A stretch of 64,000 nucleotides of DNA from Poritiphilus flavus (GCF_009901585.1 NZ_WXYO01000009.1:185158-249157), one strand, 5' to 3'; shown: positions 53,233-63,489, numbered from the stretch's first letter. Made by a program: numbers and translations. Notes: generated from the letters alone by a model not told the origin.

Positions 53233-56200
53233 ATGAGAACAAAACATTTTATGGGTCTAAAGGGAGCCTTGCTTGCCTTTTTTGGTTGTTTTTGGATCAT
53301 CACAGGCCTGCATGCCCAAAACGAGTTCATTACCAGTTGGGAAACAACTACAGCCAACGAAACCATCACTATTCCAACAACGGGTGCCGGTTACAATTAT
53401 TCGGTAGACTGGGGTGACGGGACCACAACCAACGGGAATACGGGAGACGCTGTCCATACCTACAGTAGCGTTGGTACTCATACGGTGAAAATCTCAGGTA
53501 ACTTTCCCAGGATTTACTTTAACGATACCGGAGACAAGTTGAAGCTCAAGGAAATTAACCAATGGGGAAATATCGCATGGGGGTCCATGGACCGTGCGTT
53601 TTGGGGCTGTGCCAATTTGGAGGTTAAGGCAACCGACGTTCCCGACCTAAGTAGTGTGGAAAATATGGATACCATGTTTTTTGATTGCACATCGCTTACG
53701 GGGGATGCGAGCTTCTCCAACTGGAACTGGGATACCAGTAACGTGAAAAATATGGTTAGTACGTTTAGGAGGGCAAGTGCCTTTAACGGGGACATCCGTT
53801 CGTGGAACACCAGTAATGTAGTAAATATGGTTGGTACATTTTGGGAGGCAAGCGCCTTTAATCAGGACATCGGTTCCTGGAACACCAGCAAGGTGGACAA
53901 TATGAACGTATTGTTAATGGATGCCAGCAGCTTTGATCAAAACCTGGGTAATTGGGACCTGACGGGCTTGAACGCCGGAAATAACATGCTTAGCGGCAGT
54001 GGACTTTCGATAAACAATTGGGATAACACCCTCAGCGGTTGGCACGGCCAGGGCTTCACTAATACTATCAGCATTGGTGCTACCGGACTGGTGTACTGTA
54101 CCGCTGGTACGAAGCGTGCTGAGTTGAGCTTCAATATCACCGGCGATATCCTGTCAGATACCCCGCTTACGGCCTTATGCCAGCAGACGGTAACACTCCA
54201 ATTGGACACTGACGGTAAGGCTACCCTTAAGTCAGATCTTGTGGACAATGGTAGCGATGCCTGTGGGATGTCGCTAAGCCTGTCCCAGAGTGACTTCACG
54301 ACTGTTAGCACTTCTACGGTGACCCTAACCGTGACCAATGGCAACAACAACACCGCCACCTGCACCACCACTGTGAATGTGGTAGACAATATTCCGCCTG
54401 TAATCACCTTATTGGGAGATGATCCACTAACTCTGGAATTGGGTGAGCCCTATGTGGACCCCGGAGTCAGTGCAGCAGACAATGTGGATGGGGATATCAG
54501 CGCTGATGTCATCGCTGACAGCAGTAATGTGGACAACAATACTGTAGGCGAATACACCGTGACATATGATGTCGCCGATGCGGCCGGAAACGATGCCGCT
54601 CAGGTAACTCGTACCGTCCGTGTGATAGACCCTCCTGTAGATATTACCGCTTTTAGCTTTGCGGAACAGCTCGGAATTGCCACCATAGATGTGGTAAACC
54701 ATACCGTGGAATTAGACGTGGTCAATGGTGCTGACCTGGCTAATCTTGTGGCAACCTTTACGGTTTCGGACGGGACCTCTGTTACGGTCAATAACTCCGT
54801 TCAGGAAAGTGGTATTACTTCCAACGACTTTACCAGCCCTGTTGACTATAAGGTAATCTCGCCTAAAGGTTATGTGGAACAGTTGTGGACAGTGACTGTA
54901 ACCGAAAGTCCACGGCCATTTGTTTATATAACACCGGGTATGGTGAGCGAACCTTTCGAGTTTGTAGGAGGCAACGTTCAGGGTACTTTTCCCATCACAA
55001 TAACCTTTTCTACAGACGTCAATGGCTTTGAAGAGTCGGACGTCCAGGTCACCAATGCGGAACTCCTCGAATTTCAGTCGGAGGACCCCACTACCTATAC
55101 AAGTTGGGTGAGGCCTACAGGGGGAGACATCACCATAAGTGTGCCGGAAAATGTGGCCATAGATGATGCGGGCGTTTACCAAAACCTGGCCAATAGTATC
55201 TCTGTAGGGTACGATACCTCACTGAACATCAGCATTACAGGGCCGTCTCATATCAATAGCCAGGACGAGATTACTTTGGAAATTAGATTTGCAACCGGAG
55301 TAACTGGTTTTGATCTAAGTGATATCCAGTATTCGGAGACCACTTCCCTAAACAATTTCATTGAAATTTCCAGCAGCGTATATGAAGTGGACATGGAGGC
55401 ACCCACTGTAAACGGAGAAGCTATAGATGGTACAGTGGCCCAGATTTGGATACCCCCCCATGTGGCCACAGCCACTGATCAAAGCAAACGCAACATGCCA
55501 GCGACCTTTACGCTCACCTACGATGTCACACCACCGGAAATCACCCTGGTCCTTCCTGATCTGTCTGAGGACGCCTCCGCTGGAAAAATACAGTATGCGG
55601 AAGAGTCTTACGTTCTTGTAACTGCCAATGAAACCCTGGCTAACCTCAACTCAGATCTGGACGGGTCGTTCGTCAATGTAGAAAAATGTTTGTTCGGTGA
55701 TTACTTCGAGGGCGAAATCTACCTCGAAGGATTGCAAGCCTATGTACATGGTGATATTGCAAAAATTCAGCTGCTGGCCGGTGCATTTACAGACCTGGCC
55801 GGAAATTCCTCATTGGCCTCGAATACCTTAGAACTTGTATATGACTACGACGTTAATGAACCCAATTTTTTCCCTGTAGACGATGGAATAGATATTGATC
55901 CTCTTGAAAATTTAACACTTACCTTTGATGAGAACATCTATGCCGGGAGAGGGTATATAAAAATTTACCGTGCAGATGATGATGATTCCCCCGTATTAGA
56001 GATCGATGTGGAAGTTCAACAACAACGGGTATCCTTCGACGGTAACACTGTGACCATTGACCCAGGCAGCGACCTTGCTTATGACACGGACTATTACCTG
56101 CATATCGGTCCAGAGGTTATCCAGGACATCTATGGCAACGAATATGACGGCATTCAGGACAACAGCAGTTGGAACTTTAGGACAAAGGCCGCTCCGGACA

Positions 56201-57420
56201 TTTCGGCACCGGTAATCGAACTTTTAGGCGAGAATCCCGTATATCTGACGGTGGGGGACACTTATGTGGAAGCAGGTGCAACGGCAACGGACGACAGGGA
56301 TGGAGATCTCAGTAGTGACATCGTGATTGGAGGAGATACCGTGGACACCAGCATTGCCGACACCTATGAGGTGACTTACGATGTGAGCGACGGCGCGGGC
56401 AATGCCGCCACTCAAGTAGTAAGGGAAGTTGTCGTGCGAGTACCGGACACCACAGCACCGGTAATCACGCTTTTAGGGGATAATCCCATGTATGTTACTT
56501 TGGGGGACACTTATGTGGAACCAGGGGCTACAGCCACGGACGACATTGATGGAGACCTCAGTAGCGACATCGTGATAGGAGGAGATACCGTGAACACCGC
56601 TGTTTTGGGTACTTACGAGCTGACTTATGATGTGAGTGATGCCGCGGGCAATGCCGCTGATCAGAAAACCAGAGTGGTCATCGTGGAAGAGGCCTGTGCG
56701 ATTGCGGAACTGGACGCGAACAACTTCCAAATCCTGGTATCTGACGAGACCTGTTCCGGCAAGGAAAACGGGAGCATTCAGATCCAGGCCACCGCAGAAT
56801 TGGATTATACGATTTCCATTGCTGACACCGACTACAGCTTTCGTTCCCAGCTTCTTGTGGATGAACTTGCCCCGGGGACCTATACCTTCTGTATTGGCCT
56901 TGAAGGCGCCCCGGACTGTGAACAGTGCTTTGAAGCGACAGTAGCAGAAGGAACTACGCTTGAAGGAACCACATCTGTGGTCCGGAATGGAACGGCCAAG
57001 GCCAGGATGAGCGTGGCCATGCTCTCTGGTACCACACCCTTTAAGGTATCGGTCAACGGGTATCATCAAGCCACCTACAGCACACCCGACTTTACGGTAG
57101 ATGTCGCAGACGGCGATCAGGTGGAGGTAACTTCCAGCCTTCCCTGTGAGGGCACATTGTCCATACCTGTGGAACTGCCAGGTCAAGTGTCAGCCTTTCC
57201 GAACCCGGTGAGTTCCGAACTCACGGTTACCCTTCCTTCAAATATGGGTCGCTGTACCCTGTCCGTTCACCAAATGAATGGCGCTGTGGTTTTCCAAGAG
57301 GAGTACGACGCTAGCAGTGGAAATGTTCAAATCTCCCTGGCGGGATTACCCAGTGGAATGTACCTGGTAAAAGTCCAGGGCAGCAAAGAACCCATAACCC
57401 TCAAAATCATAAAAGAATGA
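53233..57420 (+). CDS. Giant secreted surface protein with BspA-type repeats, Ig-like domains and T9SS sorting domain
   Basis: A 1395-residue protein. Signal peptide (1-29), then a PKD-like domain (NYSVDWGDGTT), degenerate BspA/DUF285 repeats (about 105-240; for example ASAFNQDIGSWNTSKVDNM), a DUF5011 domain (about 387-465, ITLLGDDPLTLELGEPYVDPG), further beta domains, an SbsA-type Ig-like domain (about 874-985), and two more DUF5011 domains (about 991-1150). The last 78 residues (VSAFPNPVSSELTVTLPSN ... SGMYLVKV) are a type A T9SS sorting domain. It should be secreted and attached to the surface, probably as an adhesin. A lipoprotein gene overlaps by four bases. The last third is nearly identical to a second gene downstream. 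Confidence 0.9.
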   Translation: MRTKHFMGLKGALLAFFGCFWIITGLHAQNEFITSWETTTANETITIPTTGAGYNYSVDWGDGTTTNGNTGDAVHTYSSVGTHTVKISGNFPRIYFNDTGDKLKLKEINQWGNIAWGSMDRAFWGCANLEVKATDVPDLSSVENMDTMFFDCTSLTGDASFSNWNWDTSNVKNMVSTFRRASAFNGDIRSWNTSNVVNMVGTFWEASAFNQDIGSWNTSKVDNMNVLLMDASSFDQNLGNWDLTGLNAGNNMLSGSGLSINNWDNTLSGWHGQGFTNTISIGATGLVYCTAGTKRAELSFNITGDILSDTPLTALCQQTVTLQLDTDGKATLKSDLVDNGSDACGMSLSLSQSDFTTVSTSTVTLTVTNGNNNTATCTTTVNVVDNIPPVITLLGDDPLTLELGEPYVDPGVSAADNVDGDISADVIADSSNVDNNTVGEYTVTYDVADAAGNDAAQVTRTVRVIDPPVDITAFSFAEQLGIATIDVVNHTVELDVVNGADLANLVATFTVSDGTSVTVNNSVQESGITSNDFTSPVDYKVISPKGYVEQLWTVTVTESPRPFVYITPGMVSEPFEFVGGNVQGTFPITITFSTDVNGFEESDVQVTNAELLEFQSEDPTTYTSWVRPTGGDITISVPENVAIDDAGVYQNLANSISVGYDTSLNISITGPSHINSQDEITLEIRFATGVTGFDLSDIQYSETTSLNNFIEISSSVYEVDMEAPTVNGEAIDGTVAQIWIPPHVATATDQSKRNMPATFTLTYDVTPPEITLVLPDLSEDASAGKIQYAEESYVLVTANETLANLNSDLDGSFVNVEKCLFGDYFEGEIYLEGLQAYVHGDIAKIQLLAGAFTDLAGNSSLASNTLELVYDYDVNEPNFFPVDDGIDIDPLENLTLTFDENIYAGRGYIKIYRADDDDSPVLEIDVEVQQQRVSFDGNTVTIDPGSDLAYDTDYYLHIGPEVIQDIYGNEYDGIQDNSSWNFRTKAAPDISAPVIELLGENPVYLTVGDTYVEAGATATDDRDGDLSSDIVIGGDTVDTSIADTYEVTYDVSDGAGNAATQVVREVVVRVPDTTAPVITLLGDNPMYVTLGDTYVEPGATATDDIDGDLSSDIVIGGDTVNTAVLGTYELTYDVSDAAGNAADQKTRVVIVEEACAIAELDANNFQILVSDETCSGKENGSIQIQATAELDYTISIADTDYSFRSQLLVDELAPGTYTFCIGLEGAPDCEQCFEATVAEGTTLEGTTSVVRNGTAKARMSVAMLSGTTPFKVSVNGYHQATYSTPDFTVDVADGDQVEVTSSLPCEGTLSIPVELPGQVSAFPNPVSSELTVTLPSNMGRCTLSVHQMNGAVVFQEEYDASSGNVQISLAGLPSGMYLVKVQGSKEPITLKIIKE

Positions 57421-58100
57421 AAAAGACACTAATATACTTAATGGCCCCTGCCATGATGATGTTTGGCTGTGGCGGATCCGGTAATGGGGAGGAACCCGAT
57501 GTGGATGCTCCCACAGTGCCCGCCCTTACCTTTCCCACGGCAAATCTGGCCTGTACCCATTACGAACTGGAGTTCCAATGGGAGGCCTCCACAGATGAGG
57601 GTTCGGGAACGATCAGTTACCAGATCGATGTCTCGGAAGACAGCAGCTTCGGCAGCGTTGACTTCAGCGATACGGTAAGCAGCACAACAGCCACCTTTAC
57701 TCTGGAACCCGGAACCACTTATTACTGGAGGGTGAGTGCTCAGGATGGTAGCGGGAACGAAAGCAGTTATTCGCCTTCCCGAACGTTCTATACGGAGCCT
57801 GAGGCCGGCACCAACAGCCTACCTACAATTCCTGAGATCGGATTACCTGCATTGGGTAGCACGGTATCCGGAAGTATGGTAGAACTCTCCTGGCAGGCGA
57901 CGGATGCTGATGGTGACGAACTGCTTTATGACATCTATTTTGGTGCAGGCAACCCACCGGAACTGTATACAACGGATGTGGAGGCGAACAAGCTGGAAGT
58001 AGCTGTAGCAGCAGGAACACAATACTATTGGCGTGTAGTGGCCAAGGATGCCCGGCAGGGTGTCTCCAAAGGTCGGCTATGGCATTTTAGGGTGGAATAA
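56455..58100 (+). repeat. 1646-bp near-identical segment, copy 1
   Basis: Covers the last DUF5011 domain and T9SS domain of the first giant gene and all of its lipoprotein gene. It aligns without gaps to 61471-63116 at an offset of 5016 bases. Differences cluster in the first 300 and last 260 bases; the 1.1 kb between about 56732 and 57850 appears identical. Confidence 0.9.
57417..58100 (+). CDS. Fibronectin type III lipoprotein, copy 1
   Basis: A 227-residue lipoprotein (MAPAMMMFGCGG lipobox) with two fibronectin type III-like domains: YELEFQWEASTDEGSGTISY with TTYYWRVSAQDGSGNES, and VELSWQATDADGDELLYDIY with TQYYWRVVAKDARQGVS. Its ATG overlaps the stop of the giant protein (ATGA), so the two are co-translated; it may help assemble or hold the surface protein. 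Copy 2, 5016 bases downstream, differs only by a few residues near the end. Confidence 0.87.
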   Translation: MKKTLIYLMAPAMMMFGCGGSGNGEEPDVDAPTVPALTFPTANLACTHYELEFQWEASTDEGSGTISYQIDVSEDSSFGSVDFSDTVSSTTATFTLEPGTTYYWRVSAQDGSGNESSYSPSRTFYTEPEAGTNSLPTIPEIGLPALGSTVSGSMVELSWQATDADGDELLYDIYFGAGNPPELYTTDVEANKLEVAVAAGTQYYWRVVAKDARQGVSKGRLWHFRVE

Positions 58101-58611
58101 GTGTTTGGTAATGAAATATCGTTTTTAGTCCATCAGTTGATTGTGCACCGGTCCTTGGATGCTCCAAGGGCCTTTTTGGATATGAGCGACATGCCGTGGC
58201 ACCGCACCCGATACGGACGCAGTTCATTTCGACCGTTAATTTTTTTTGAACAAAGACCAGGTGTTTATTGTTGATACCAAATGCAGTTACCCCAATACCT
58301 CCCATGCGGATGGGAGCGGTTTACTTCGTTTCAGCACTCTGAATAAGAGGTGCATATCATCCATATACCTTCCTGCCCATGCACATTGTGCGCCCTTATG
58401 GCGGATAGGGAACAAGCAGATCATCCCTACGGCCCGAAACCATGGGAAACCCCTTCCCTTGATCCGGTTTTTAATGTATCCAGGCATTTTTACAAGGCCC
58501 GTTTGGGGCCAGTCCCTAAGGGACCCTGTACGGCACCAGTGGATCATCCTTCCTGTATGGGTCATGATCCTCAAAACAAGCAACACCCATTAGCAACATA
58601 AAAAAATAAGA
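58101..58611. other. 511-bp spacer between the two surface-protein gene pairs
   Basis: No gene I can support. Several short frames exist on both strands, but none has a signal peptide, a recognisable family or a sensible start. One minus-strand frame contains a chance YMDD tetrapeptide (see rejected items). The spacer is not repeated after copy 2. It presumably holds the promoter of the second giant gene. Confidence 0.45.
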
Positions 58612-61600
58612 ATGATGGAAAAGAACTACGCTGACCGCAACCCATTCCAATACCCGACCGATCCAGGGGCCTTTTCGGACTGCTCTAGGACGGTACGGGC
58701 GTGGCTTTGGCCCCTTTTCACCCTATTGGCCTTCCATTTGGGCACGCTGAAGGGACAGGCGCAAAATGGTACCACGGAGTTCATCACCAAATGGCAGACC
58801 TCGATGGACAATGAGAGCATCACCATCCCAACAATAGGAACAGGATACAACTATAGCGTAGACTGGGGGGATGGTTCTGAAGATACGGGTCTTACCGGTG
58901 ATGCGACCCATACCTATGCCACTGCTAATACGTATACAGTTTCCATAACCGGGGTCTTTCCCCGCATTTACTTCGCAAAGGACAACAACGGAGCGTATAA
59001 CTCTAAACTCTCGGAAGTCGCGCAATGGGGAGACAACCCATGGACCTCCATGGAAGGCGCATTCAGAGGATGCGGCAACCTTAACATCACGGCAACGGAT
59101 GCACCGGACCTATCGGCCGTTAGTAGTTTGAAGGAGATGTTTGATTCGGCTGGTATCAACCAGGATCTCTCCAGCTGGAATGTGGGCAATGTGACGGACA
59201 TGAATAATATGTTCAGCAACGCACAGTCCTTCAACCAGCCACTCTCCAACTGGGATGTGGGCAATGTAACGGATATGGGTGGGATGTTCAGTAATGCAAA
59301 TTCCTTCAACCAGGATATCTCCAACTGGAATGTGGGCAATGTGAGGGACATGAGTAATATGTTCAGTGATGGATTTGCCTTTAACCAGCCCCTCTCCAGC
59401 TGGAATGTGGCCAAAGTAACGGACATGAGTAAGATGTTCAGTAACGCATATGCCTTCGATCAACCCCTCTCTGGTTGGAATGTAAGCAGTGTGACCAACA
59501 TGAGCGGTATGTTCAATGGTACAGTTTCCTTTGACCAGGACCTCTCTAGCTGGAATGTGGGCAATGTGACTGACATGAGTCGGATGTTTAGTAGTGCATT
59601 TGCCTTCGACAGCGACCTCTCCAGTTGGGATGTGAGCAATGTGGCAGACATGAGTTTTATGTTCGGTGATGCAACTTCTTTCGATCAGGATCTGGGCAAC
59701 TGGGATCTCAGCAGTTTGGTCAACGCTCTAAATATGTTTACCAGTGCTACGCTGTCCAGGCATAACTATGATGCATTGCTAACGGGTTGGAGCACGGACA
59801 CTAGTGGTTCCCTGAATGATAATGACGATGACATCCCCTCCAATATAAATTTCCATGCGGGCAACAGCCAATATTGTGCCGTAGATGAGAGAGGGGTCCT
59901 GACCGGTGTCGACTATGGCTGGATCATCACCGATGGTGGACTTGACCCCCATTGTGGATCATTCATCACCAAATGGCGAACTCTGGGCAACAATAGCATT
60001 ACCATCCCTACGACCGGAACGGGATACAACTATAGTGTTGACTGGGGAGATGGCACCGAGGATACTGGCCTTACCGGCGATGCGACTCATACCTATGCCA
60101 GTGCGGGCACCTATGAGGTCTCTATTGATGGAGCCTTTCCCCGCATCTACTTCCGGAAAAACACTGTGAATGCCGATAAGCTGTCGGAGGTGGTGCAATG
60201 GGGAGACAACCTGTGGACATCCATGGAAGACGCATTCATGGGGTGCGCCGCCTTGAGGATCACGGCAATGGATGCGCCAAACCTGTCGGCAGTGACTAAC
60301 ATGAATAATATGTTCAATGGAGCATTTTCCATCAACCAGGACCTCTCCAGCTGGAATGTGGGCAGTGTGACCAATATGTCGGGGATGTTCAATAGCGCAG
60401 TGTCCTTCAACCAGGACCTCTCCAGTTGGAATGTAGGCAGTGTGATCATTATGTCGGGGATGTTCGCCAGAGCAACGTCCTTCAATCAGGCCCTCTCCGA
60501 CTGGAATGTGGGCAGCGTGACCAATATGTCAGGAATGTTCTTGAGTGCAACCTCCTTCAATCAGGCCCTCTCCGGCTGGAATGTGGGTAGTGTGACCGAT
60601 ATGTCGGGGATGTTCAATGGAGCAACCTCCTTCAACCAGGCCCTCTCCGGCTGGAATGTTGGCAGCGTGACCGATATGTCGGGGATGTTCAATGGAGCAA
60701 CCTCTTTCGACCATGCCCTCTCCGGTTGGAATGTAGGCAGTGTGACCAATATGTCGGGGATGTTCCTGAATGCAACCTCCTTTAACCAGGCCCTCTCCGA
60801 CTGGAATGTGGGTAATGTGGGCAACATGAGCAGTATGTTCCGCGGTGCAGTATCTTTCGATCAGGAGCTGGGCGATTGGGACATTGGAAGTATCGTTGAT
60901 TCAGGTTTTTCTCTTGGAATGCGCAATATGTTTGTGTCGACAGGATTATCAGCTGCCAATTATGATGCCACCCTGATCGGTTGGAGTACGGACACCAGTG
61001 GAGTGGTGGATGATGGAATCGATGACATCCCCTCCGATATAAATTTCCATGCGGGCGACAGCCAATATTGCGCTGTAGATGAAAGGGGGATCCTGACCGG
61101 CACCTATAGTTGGGATATCACCGATGGTGGTGAGACGGCAAATTGCAACCACCTTATTCCCAGGATTACTAGTCCGGCGACGGCATCCGTGGAGGAGAAT
61201 CAGACCGCGGCCATTGATGTTAATGCCACTGATGATAGGGATTCGGAAGGCTCGGGGCTCAGCTATACCTTGATGGGAATCATGGACGACAACCTGTTTG
61301 GGATAGAAGTAGCCACAGGTGTGGTCACTTTTAATACCGTCCCTGATTTCGAAAACCCTCAAGACGCCAATACGGACAACATTTACAATATCCAGGTCAT
61401 GGTAACGGATTTAGCAGGGCTGACCGATGTTCAGGACATTGCCATCACGGTGACCGATGTGGACGAAACGGCACCGGTAATCACGCTTTTAGGGGATAAT
61501 CCCATTTATATTGCTTTGGGGGACACTTATGTGGAACCAGGGGCTACAGCCACGGACGACATTGATGGAGACCTCAGTAGCGACATCGTGATAGGAGGAG

Positions 61601-62436
61601 ATACCGTGGACACCAACGTATTGGGTTCTTACGAGCTGACCTATGATGTGAGTGATGCCGCGGGCAATGCCGCTGATCAGAAAACCAGAGTGGTCATCGT
61701 GGAAGAGGCCTGTGCGATTGCGGAACTGGACGCGAACAACTTCCAGATCCTGGTATCTGACGAGACCTGTTCCGGCAAGGAAAACGGGAGCATTCAGATC
61801 CAGGCCACCGCAGAATTGGATTATACGATTTCCATTGCTGACACCGACTACAGCTTTCGTTCCCAGCTTCTTGTGGATGAACTTGCCCCGGGGACCTATA
61901 CCTTCTGTATTGGCCTTGAAGGCGCCCCGGACTGTGAACAGTGCTTTGAAGCGACAGTAGCAGAAGGAACTACGCTTGAAGGAACCACATCTGTGGTCCG
62001 GAATGGAACGGCCAAGGCCAGGATGAGCGTGGCCATGCTCTCTGGTACCACACCCTTTAAGGTATCGGTCAACGGGTATCATCAAGCCACCTACAGCACA
62101 CCCGACTTTACGGTAGATGTCGCAGACGGCGATCAGGTGGAGGTAACTTCCAGCCTTCCCTGTGAGGGCACATTGTCCATACCTGTGGAACTGCCAGGTC
62201 AAGTGTCAGCCTTTCCGAACCCGGTGAGTTCCGAACTCACGGTTACCCTTCCTTCAAATATGGGTCGCTGTACCCTGTCCGTTCACCAAATGAATGGCGC
62301 TGTGGTTTTCCAAGAGGAGTACGACGCTAGCAGTGGAAATGTTCAAATCTCCCTGGCGGGATTACCCAGTGGAATGTACCTGGTAAAAGTCCAGGGCAGC
62401 AAAGAACCCATAACCCTCAAAATCATAAAAGAATGA
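58612..62436 (+). CDS. Giant secreted surface protein with two BspA-type repeat arrays, cadherin-like domain and T9SS sorting domain
   Basis: A 1274-residue protein. A long N-region precedes the signal core (about 33-50, LWPLFTLLAFHLGTLKGQAQ). Two similar halves follow, each with a PKD-like domain (NYSVDWGDG) and an array of 25-residue BspA/DUF285 repeats of the form SFNQxLSxWNVGxVTxMSxMF (about 176-370 and 560-760). Then come a cadherin-like domain (about 848-945), one DUF5011 domain (about 953-1030) and a type A T9SS sorting domain at the C-terminus. The first half is unlike copy 1 in repeat number, but the last 320 residues are almost identical to it. Likely a surface adhesin, co-translated with the following lipoprotein. 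Confidence 0.9.
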   Translation: MMEKNYADRNPFQYPTDPGAFSDCSRTVRAWLWPLFTLLAFHLGTLKGQAQNGTTEFITKWQTSMDNESITIPTIGTGYNYSVDWGDGSEDTGLTGDATHTYATANTYTVSITGVFPRIYFAKDNNGAYNSKLSEVAQWGDNPWTSMEGAFRGCGNLNITATDAPDLSAVSSLKEMFDSAGINQDLSSWNVGNVTDMNNMFSNAQSFNQPLSNWDVGNVTDMGGMFSNANSFNQDISNWNVGNVRDMSNMFSDGFAFNQPLSSWNVAKVTDMSKMFSNAYAFDQPLSGWNVSSVTNMSGMFNGTVSFDQDLSSWNVGNVTDMSRMFSSAFAFDSDLSSWDVSNVADMSFMFGDATSFDQDLGNWDLSSLVNALNMFTSATLSRHNYDALLTGWSTDTSGSLNDNDDDIPSNINFHAGNSQYCAVDERGVLTGVDYGWIITDGGLDPHCGSFITKWRTLGNNSITIPTTGTGYNYSVDWGDGTEDTGLTGDATHTYASAGTYEVSIDGAFPRIYFRKNTVNADKLSEVVQWGDNLWTSMEDAFMGCAALRITAMDAPNLSAVTNMNNMFNGAFSINQDLSSWNVGSVTNMSGMFNSAVSFNQDLSSWNVGSVIIMSGMFARATSFNQALSDWNVGSVTNMSGMFLSATSFNQALSGWNVGSVTDMSGMFNGATSFNQALSGWNVGSVTDMSGMFNGATSFDHALSGWNVGSVTNMSGMFLNATSFNQALSDWNVGNVGNMSSMFRGAVSFDQELGDWDIGSIVDSGFSLGMRNMFVSTGLSAANYDATLIGWSTDTSGVVDDGIDDIPSDINFHAGDSQYCAVDERGILTGTYSWDITDGGETANCNHLIPRITSPATASVEENQTAAIDVNATDDRDSEGSGLSYTLMGIMDDNLFGIEVATGVVTFNTVPDFENPQDANTDNIYNIQVMVTDLAGLTDVQDIAITVTDVDETAPVITLLGDNPIYIALGDTYVEPGATATDDIDGDLSSDIVIGGDTVDTNVLGSYELTYDVSDAAGNAADQKTRVVIVEEACAIAELDANNFQILVSDETCSGKENGSIQIQATAELDYTISIADTDYSFRSQLLVDELAPGTYTFCIGLEGAPDCEQCFEATVAEGTTLEGTTSVVRNGTAKARMSVAMLSGTTPFKVSVNGYHQATYSTPDFTVDVADGDQVEVTSSLPCEGTLSIPVELPGQVSAFPNPVSSELTVTLPSNMGRCTLSVHQMNGAVVFQEEYDASSGNVQISLAGLPSGMYLVKVQGSKEPITLKIIKE
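59140..59720 (+). repeat. BspA/DUF285 repeat array 1 (75-bp unit)
   Basis: Seven or more in-frame units of 75 bases, each encoding about 25 residues with the pattern FxQxLSxWxVxxVTxMxxMFxxA. Repeat starts near 59227 and 59302 are exactly 75 bases apart. Such arrays form elongated binding surfaces and can change copy number by slippage. Confidence 0.85.
60300..60880 (+). repeat. BspA/DUF285 repeat array 2 (75-bp unit)
   Basis: A second array of the same unit, with higher nucleotide similarity between units than array 1 (for example CTCTCCGGCTGGAATGT recurs), which suggests recent internal expansion. Confidence 0.85.
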
Positions 62437-63116
62437 AAAAGACACTAATATACTTAATGGCCCCTGCCATGATGATGTTTGGCTGTGGCGGATCCGGTAA
62501 TGGGGAGGAACCCGATGTGGATGCTCCCACAGTGCCCGCCCTTACCTTTCCCACGGCAAATCTGGCCTGTACCCATTACGAACTGGAGTTCCAATGGGAG
62601 GCCTCCACAGATGAGGGTTCGGGAACGATCAGTTACCAGATCGATGTCTCGGAAGACAGCAGCTTCGGCAGCGTTGACTTCAGCGATACGGTAAGCAGCA
62701 CAACAGCCACCTTTACTCTGGAACCCGGAACCACTTATTACTGGAGGGTGAGTGCTCAGGATGGTAGCGGGAACGAAAGCAGTTATTCGCCTTCCCGAAC
62801 GTTCTATACGGAGCCTGAGGCCGGCACCAACAGCCTACCTACAATTCCTGAGATCGGATTACCTGCCTTGGGTAGCACGGTATCCGGAAGTATGGTAGAA
62901 CTCTCCTGGCAGGCGACGGATGCTGATGGTGACGAACTGCTTTATGACATCTATTTTGGTGCAGCCAACCCACCGGAACTGTATACAACGGATGTGGATG
63001 GTAACAAGCTTGAAGTACCTGTAGCAGCAGGAACACAATACTATTGGCGTGTAGTGGCCAAGGATGCCCGGCAGGGTGTCTCCAAGGGCCGGCTTTGGCA
63101 TTTTAGGGTGGAATAG
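61471..63116 (+). repeat. 1646-bp near-identical segment, copy 2
   Basis: Partner of 56455-58100. The near-identity covers domain and gene boundaries rather than whole genes, which fits segmental duplication followed by gene conversion. Confidence 0.9.
62433..63116 (+). CDS. Fibronectin type III lipoprotein, copy 2
   Basis: A 227-residue lipoprotein, identical to copy 1 except at a few positions in the last 45 residues (for example GAANPPELYTTDVDGNKLEV against GAGNPPELYTTDVEANKLEV). Same lipobox, two fibronectin type III-like domains, and same four-base overlap with the giant gene. A hairpin terminator follows the stop by ten bases. Confidence 0.87.
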   Translation: MKKTLIYLMAPAMMMFGCGGSGNGEEPDVDAPTVPALTFPTANLACTHYELEFQWEASTDEGSGTISYQIDVSEDSSFGSVDFSDTVSSTTATFTLEPGTTYYWRVSAQDGSGNESSYSPSRTFYTEPEAGTNSLPTIPEIGLPALGSTVSGSMVELSWQATDADGDELLYDIYFGAANPPELYTTDVDGNKLEVPVAAGTQYYWRVVAKDARQGVSKGRLWHFRVE

Positions 63117-63126
63117 TTTGATTACT

Positions 63127-63144
63127 AAAAGCCTACTGGCTTTT
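63127..63144. terminator. Bidirectional hairpin terminator
   Basis: Perfect 7-bp stem AAAAGCC-TACT-GGCTTTT between the convergent lipoprotein and GIY-YIG genes. T-rich on both transcribed strands, so it can serve both. Confidence 0.7.
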
Positions 63145-63158
63145 GTGGAGTCAGGAGG

Positions 63159-63401
63159 TTAAAGGAAGTGTTTGTTGGTGAAGGCTCTTCCGGAGCCTGA
63201 CTTTAAATACTTTTCGAAGAAATATGCCTTATGTCTGCTCGTAAAATCAATCTTAACCACCAATTCCACTGGAAGTCTTGTTTTGGTATAGTGTATATGA
63301 CCGTTTTGATGTCTTTGCAAACGTGCTTCAAAATTGCTGGTACATCCGGTATAATAGGTGTCGTCTTTACATCTTAAAATATAAACTGTCCAGGTTCTCA
63401 T
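63159..63401 (-). CDS. GIY-YIG domain protein
   Basis: An 80-residue single-domain protein of the UPF0213/YhbQ type. It starts WTVYILRCKDDTYYTGCTSN, which supplies the VYIL and YTG halves of the GIY-YIG motif, then LQRHQNGHIHYTKTRLPVEL, and the glutamate of the active site in FFEKYLKSGSGRAF. These small proteins are nuclease-like; many copies exist in Bacteroidota genomes and their role is unclear. Convergent with the second lipoprotein gene. Confidence 0.9.
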   Translation of the reverse strand: MRTWTVYILRCKDDTYYTGCTSNFEARLQRHQNGHIHYTKTRLPVELVVKIDFTSRHKAYFFEKYLKSGSGRAFTNKHFL

Positions 63402-63489
63402 CCCGTTAGGTTTAAATAGAGCTGGAATGTAAATTCTTAGAATGTAAAAAGCATGCGGTTGAAGAATAATTGATCAAGATTGGAAATTG

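Noticed and set aside
56473..57186. A 237-codon minus-strand frame repeated almost exactly at 61489-62202.
   Set aside because: The repetition follows from the duplicated surface-protein segment on the other strand; it is an antisense shadow.
58287..58586. A minus-strand 99-codon frame with RYMDD, which resembles a reverse transcriptase active site.
   Set aside because: No other reverse transcriptase motif (for example an SQ-containing GLPIG block) is visible upstream in any frame, and the surrounding sequence has stops. The tetrapeptide is most likely chance.
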